Origin: an uncultured Collinsella sp. | GTDB lineage: Bacteria > Actinomycetota > Coriobacteriia > Coriobacteriales > Coriobacteriaceae | Direction: 5' to 3' | Length of the DNA stretch: 19,001 bases | Assembly: GCA_959600835.1 (NCBI GenBank) | Contig: CAUGNQ010000040.1 | Span: 1-19,001 of the forward strand | In this document: positions 16,312 through 19,001 of the stretch, in pieces | Layout: every line of letters begins with the position of its first letter | Position numbering within the stretch: position 1 is the stretch's first letter | Program-made: the position numbers and the translations under genes | The notes under the pieces: model-generated | Seen by the model: only the letters and a program-made list of their open reading frames with translations | Databases searched by the model: none | What the model was told of the DNA's origin: nothing

Positions 16312-16560
16312 ATGCATGATGTTGGAATGAACATGAGCCAGCTTGCCATGAGCGTCAAACAGGTCGACGACACCATCGAGCTCGCTCACGAATGGAGCCA
16401 TCAGTTGCTGCATGCGACCGAGAATTTTGACATGGAGCGCATCGGCGCCAAGCTCGAGGCCGCCATGGCGGCACTCCACGAGGCGCATGACGCGCTCGAG
16501 GGCTACGAGGAAGCCATCGAGGCCGACCACAACTCCGTCGGCTCCGTGAAGCTGGTGTAA
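16312..16560 (+). CDS. Small helical protein coupled to NikR, 82 aa
   Basis: I do not recognise this family. The protein is almost all predicted amphipathic helix in heptad-like pattern, acidic, with seven His residues including HEWSHQLLH (26-34). It has no cysteine, signal peptide or membrane segment. The ATG at 16312 has a very strong AAAAGGAG ribosome site. The stop TAA is separated by a single base from the GTG start of nikR, so the two genes are translationally coupled. By position it may be a partner of NikR or a nickel or hydrogenase accessory protein; this is inferred from context only. Confidence 0.8.
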   Translation: MHDVGMNMSQLAMSVKQVDDTIELAHEWSHQLLHATENFDMERIGAKLEAAMAALHEAHDALEGYEEAIEADHNSVGSVKLV

Positions 16561-16561
16561 G

Positions 16562-17074
16562 GTGGCCGAACACGAGCACGGCTGCGGGTACGAGCACGAG
16601 CATCCGCACGGGGCGGACGGTGACGCGGGCTGCCACTGTAGTGGCTCCGGCTCCGAGCTGGTCCGTTTTTCGGTTACCGCACCGGATGACCTGCTGCGCC
16701 GTTTTGACGAACAGATCGCGCGCCGCGGCGACGTGGCCAACCGCTCCGAGGCCGTGCGCGACCTGATTCGCGCCTCGATCGCCAAGGAGCAGATGCGCAC
16801 GCCCGACGAGCATGTTATCGGGTCGCTCACCATGATCTACGACCACCATACCGGCGACCTGACGCGCCGTCTGGACGAAGTGCAGCACGACTACACCGAC
16901 GAGATCGTATCGACCATGCACGTGCATCTGGATCACCACAACTGTCTGGAGATCCTGGCACTCAAGGGTCGCGGCGAGCGCGTCTACGAACTAGCCGATC
17001 GCCTGCTGGGCCTGCGCGGCGTTAAGCACGGCGAGCTCACGTGCGCCGCCACCAAGCAGAGCCTGGGGCTGTAG
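16562..17074 (+). CDS. nikR: NikR, nickel-responsive regulator with a His/Cys-rich N-terminal tail
   Basis: A 170-residue ribbon-helix-helix repressor. The DNA-binding domain is about 32-74 (LVRFSVTAPDDLLRRFDE then NRSEAVRDLIR) and the ACT-like nickel domain about 84-165. The high-affinity site is complete: His109, His120, His122 and Cys128 (MHVHLDHHNC) match His76, His87, His89 and Cys95 of E. coli NikR in spacing. Residues 1-30 are an extra tail with six His and three Cys, absent from the 133-residue E. coli protein. The start is the GTG at 16562, the only start codon before the upstream in-frame stop at 16547, reached by coupling through TAAGGTG. It presumably controls nickel uptake or hydrogenase genes, including hypF downstream. 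Confidence 0.93.
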   Translation: MAEHEHGCGYEHEHPHGADGDAGCHCSGSGSELVRFSVTAPDDLLRRFDEQIARRGDVANRSEAVRDLIRASIAKEQMRTPDEHVIGSLTMIYDHHTGDLTRRLDEVQHDYTDEIVSTMHVHLDHHNCLEILALKGRGERVYELADRLLGLRGVKHGELTCAATKQSLGL

Positions 17075-17093
17075 CGGGATTTCCCGCAGCGCA

Positions 17094-17171
17094 CCTGCCA
17101 AAAAGGGACAGGTTTGTTTTGGCAGGTTTAGAAGTTTTACCGACCAAAATAAACCTGTCCCTTTTTGGTCG
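17094..17171. repeat. REPIN-like pair of inverted hairpins between nikR and hypF
   Basis: Arms 17098-17122 and 17144-17168 are complementary at 24 of 25 positions across a 21-base spacer. Each arm extended outward is also a hairpin by itself: CCTGCCAAAA (left) closes on TTTTGGCAGG, and CCGACCAAAA (right) closes on TTTTGGTCGG. Both enclose the core GGGACAGGTTT in opposite orientation. The two stems differ by paired changes that keep the pairing. It lies 19 bases past the nikR stop and 22 bases before the hypF start. Confidence 0.75.
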
Positions 17172-17192
17172 GTTTTGACGAGGGGAAGCCAC

Positions 17193-19001
17193 ATGCGGCA
17201 TGTGCATATTCATGTGACGGGCATTGTGCAGGGCGTTGGCATGCGGCCATTTGTGTATCGCGAGGCTATGGCGCATGGCATCTGCGGCTGGGTGCTCAAC
17301 GCGGGCGATGGCGTACACATCGAGGCGCATGCTTTGAGCGAGGCGCTCGACGAATTTGTCACCGCGCTGTCGGAGCACGCGCCGGCCGCAGCCCGCGTTG
17401 AGCATGTCGCTGTTGCAGACCTGGAGCCCGACGCTTGGGATGCCGACGATGAGCAGGTCTTTCGTATTGTAGCGTCACAGGATCAGACCGTGCACACGAC
17501 GCTCATCTCCCCCGATATCGCCACCTGTGACGACTGCCTGCGCGAACTGTTCGACCCCGCCGACCGTCGCTATCACTACCCCTTTATCAACTGCACCAAC
17601 TGCGGGCCGCGCTTTACCATCATCCGGTCGCTGCCTTATGACCGAGCGGCCACGTCGATGGATTGCTTTCCTATGTGCCCCGAGTGCGCTGCAGAGTATG
17701 GCGACCCGCTTGACCGGCGCTTTCATGCGCAGCCCGATGCCTGCTTTGACTGCGGGCCACATATTACCTGGCGCGAGGCGGCGGGCGACATGGAGCTCGA
17801 GGGCTCGGGGGCGATGCCGGCCGTCGGCAGCACGCGCGAAACCAGCGATGCCATTATTGACCGCTGTGTCGAGCTGCTGGCCAGCGGCGGTATTGTCGCC
17901 ATCAAGGGGCTGGGCGGATTCCATCTGGCCTGCAACGCCGCCAATGAGCAGGCGGTGGTCGAGCTGCGCCGTCGCAAGCGCCGCAGCAACAAGCCGCTTG
18001 CCGTTATGGTGCGCAGCCTTGCCGATACTGAACGCCTGTGCCATGTCGATGATGCCGAGCGCGACTTGCTGGTCGGCAGCATCCGCCCCATTGTGCTGCT
18101 GCGCCGCCGTGTTGTTGGCGAGGGAGATTCCCCCGACGGCCTTACACTCGCGCCATCCGTCGCGCACGATCTACCCGATCTCGGCGTCATGCTCCCCTAT
18201 ACACCGCTTCAGCATCTGCTGCTTGCAGCTGCCTCGTCGCATGGCATGCACGCGCTGGTCATGACCAGCGGAAACCTGAGCGAGGAACCTATCGAGACCG
18301 ACGATGCCCTTGCATGGGAACATCTTGTTGCCGCCGGCATCGCCGACGCGCTACTTGGCAACGACCGTGCGATTCTCTCACGCTACGACGACTCCGTGGT
18401 ACGTGTGGTCGACGGCACCGTCATGCCTGTGCGTCGCGCACGCGGATATGCGCCGCAACCGTTGTCGCTGCCGGCGCTCGACGGCACTGCACCCTGCGTG
18501 CTCGCCTGCGGGCCGCAGCAAAAAGCCACGATCGCGCTCACGCGCGAGGACGCCGACGGCCATGTGGCCTGTTTTGTGTCGCAGCATATCGGCGATGTCG
18601 AAAACGGCGCGACCTTCGATGCCTGGAGCGCCGCCCGCGCACGTCTAGAAAACCTCTTTGACCTGACGCCTGCCGCCCTGGCATGCGACATGCATCCCAA
18701 CTATCTATCGAGCCAGTGGGCGCGTGAGCGGGCACGGGAGCACAGTCTGCCGCTAATCGAAATCCAGCATCATCATGCGCACATCGCGAGCGTAATGGCA
18801 GAGGCGATTGTCGCTGGCCGGATTGCGCCTGATGCACGCGTCCTCGGTATTGCCTTCGATGGTACGGGTGCCGGCACCGACGGCACCATATGGGGCGGTG
18901 AGTTTCTTATCGCCGGCCTTGCCGATTTTGAACGCGCCGCGCACCTGCGCACCTGGGCGCTGCCAGGCGGAGCCACATCCGTGCGCGATGCCCGGCGCAA
19001 T
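17193..19001 (+). CDS. hypF: HypF, [NiFe]-hydrogenase maturation carbamoyltransferase (partial)
   Basis: HypF uses carbamoyl phosphate and ATP to carbamoylate the C-terminal cysteine of HypE, the source of cyanide ligands in [NiFe] hydrogenase. The first 603 residues are present; the 3' end lies beyond the window. The domains are an acylphosphatase (1-90; GIVQGVGMRPFVYR, with Arg18 and Asn36), a paired zinc finger (Cys112/115, 134/137, 162/165 and 184/187), YrdC-like (about 220-415; GGFHLACNA, SNKPLAVMV, TSGNLSEEP) and Kae1-like (from about 432; CDMHPNYLSS, HHHAH at 526-530, FDGTGAGTDGTIWGGE). The ATG at 17193 follows GAGGGGA. An extra Cys158 lies near the third finger pair. The frame is open to the window edge. 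Position after nikR suggests a nickel/hydrogenase operon. Confidence 0.96.
   Translation, partial: MRHVHIHVTGIVQGVGMRPFVYREAMAHGICGWVLNAGDGVHIEAHALSEALDEFVTALSEHAPAAARVEHVAVADLEPDAWDADDEQVFRIVASQDQTVHTTLISPDIATCDDCLRELFDPADRRYHYPFINCTNCGPRFTIIRSLPYDRAATSMDCFPMCPECAAEYGDPLDRRFHAQPDACFDCGPHITWREAAGDMELEGSGAMPAVGSTRETSDAIIDRCVELLASGGIVAIKGLGGFHLACNAANEQAVVELRRRKRRSNKPLAVMVRSLADTERLCHVDDAERDLLVGSIRPIVLLRRRVVGEGDSPDGLTLAPSVAHDLPDLGVMLPYTPLQHLLLAAASSHGMHALVMTSGNLSEEPIETDDALAWEHLVAAGIADALLGNDRAILSRYDDSVVRVVDGTVMPVRRARGYAPQPLSLPALDGTAPCVLACGPQQKATIALTREDADGHVACFVSQHIGDVENGATFDAWSAARARLENLFDLTPAALACDMHPNYLSSQWARERAREHSLPLIEIQHHHAHIASVMAEAIVAGRIAPDARVLGIAFDGTGAGTDGTIWGGEFLIAGLADFERAAHLRTWALPGGATSVRDARRN

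Noticed and set aside
17475..18167. 230-codon minus-strand open frame inside hypF
   Set aside because: It is antisense to the zinc-finger and YrdC domains of HypF, which are well conserved on the + strand.

Overview
The window looks like a piece of a GC-rich, anaerobic actinomycete-type chromosome. A dnaK-grpE-dnaJ-hspR heat-shock cluster with a MerR-type HspR is typical of Actinomycetota. Together with a nadABC-niaR operon, a 2[4Fe-4S] ferredoxin and [NiFe]-hydrogenase maturation genes, it suggests a gut Coriobacteriia, probably Collinsella or a close relative. The genus is an inference from gene content and style, not a database match.

Layout, left to right. (1) 1-901: an unrecognised 197-residue protein on the + strand, two intrinsic terminators facing opposite ways, and a long perfect inverted repeat. 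(2) 902-3202 (-): an aconitase-family hydratase with all three cluster cysteines. (3) 3203-3489: a nested palindromic element. (4) 3490-7789 (-): dnaK, grpE, a zinc-finger-less dnaJ and hspR. A strong hairpin between grpE and dnaJ may uncouple the two halves. (5) 7790-8446: a 657-base non-coding stretch with the dnaK leader, two related 46-base hairpin repeats and the ferredoxin leader. (6) 8447-8632 (+): ferredoxin, ending in a bidirectional terminator. (7) 8835-12701 (-): nadA-nadB-nadC-niaR, de novo NAD synthesis from aspartate plus its nicotinate-sensing repressor. The promoter in front of nadA has two inverted copies of a palindromic motif, one filling the -35/-10 spacer. (8) 12994-14993 (+): a LytTR response regulator and a GHKL sensor kinase with overlapping ends. 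(9) 15058-15633 (-): a small protein that resembles a uracil-DNA glycosylase fold without its catalytic motifs. (10) 15770-16090 (+): thioredoxin. (11) 16312 to the right end (+): an 82-residue helical protein, NikR with a His/Cys-rich N-terminal tail, and hypF, which runs off the window.

No complete defence system, CRISPR array, prophage, insertion sequence, rRNA or tRNA was seen. The most interesting unexplained material is non-coding. Several long, nearly perfect inverted repeats sit in intergenic gaps. Two of them contain self-complementary hairpins around a shared GGGACAG-type core, which is the architecture of REP/REPIN elements, and one pair shows compensatory base changes in its stems. 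Other leads are the predicted NiaR-controlled promoter, the metal-binding tail on NikR with its translationally coupled partner, and the apparently catalytically dead glycosylase-like protein.
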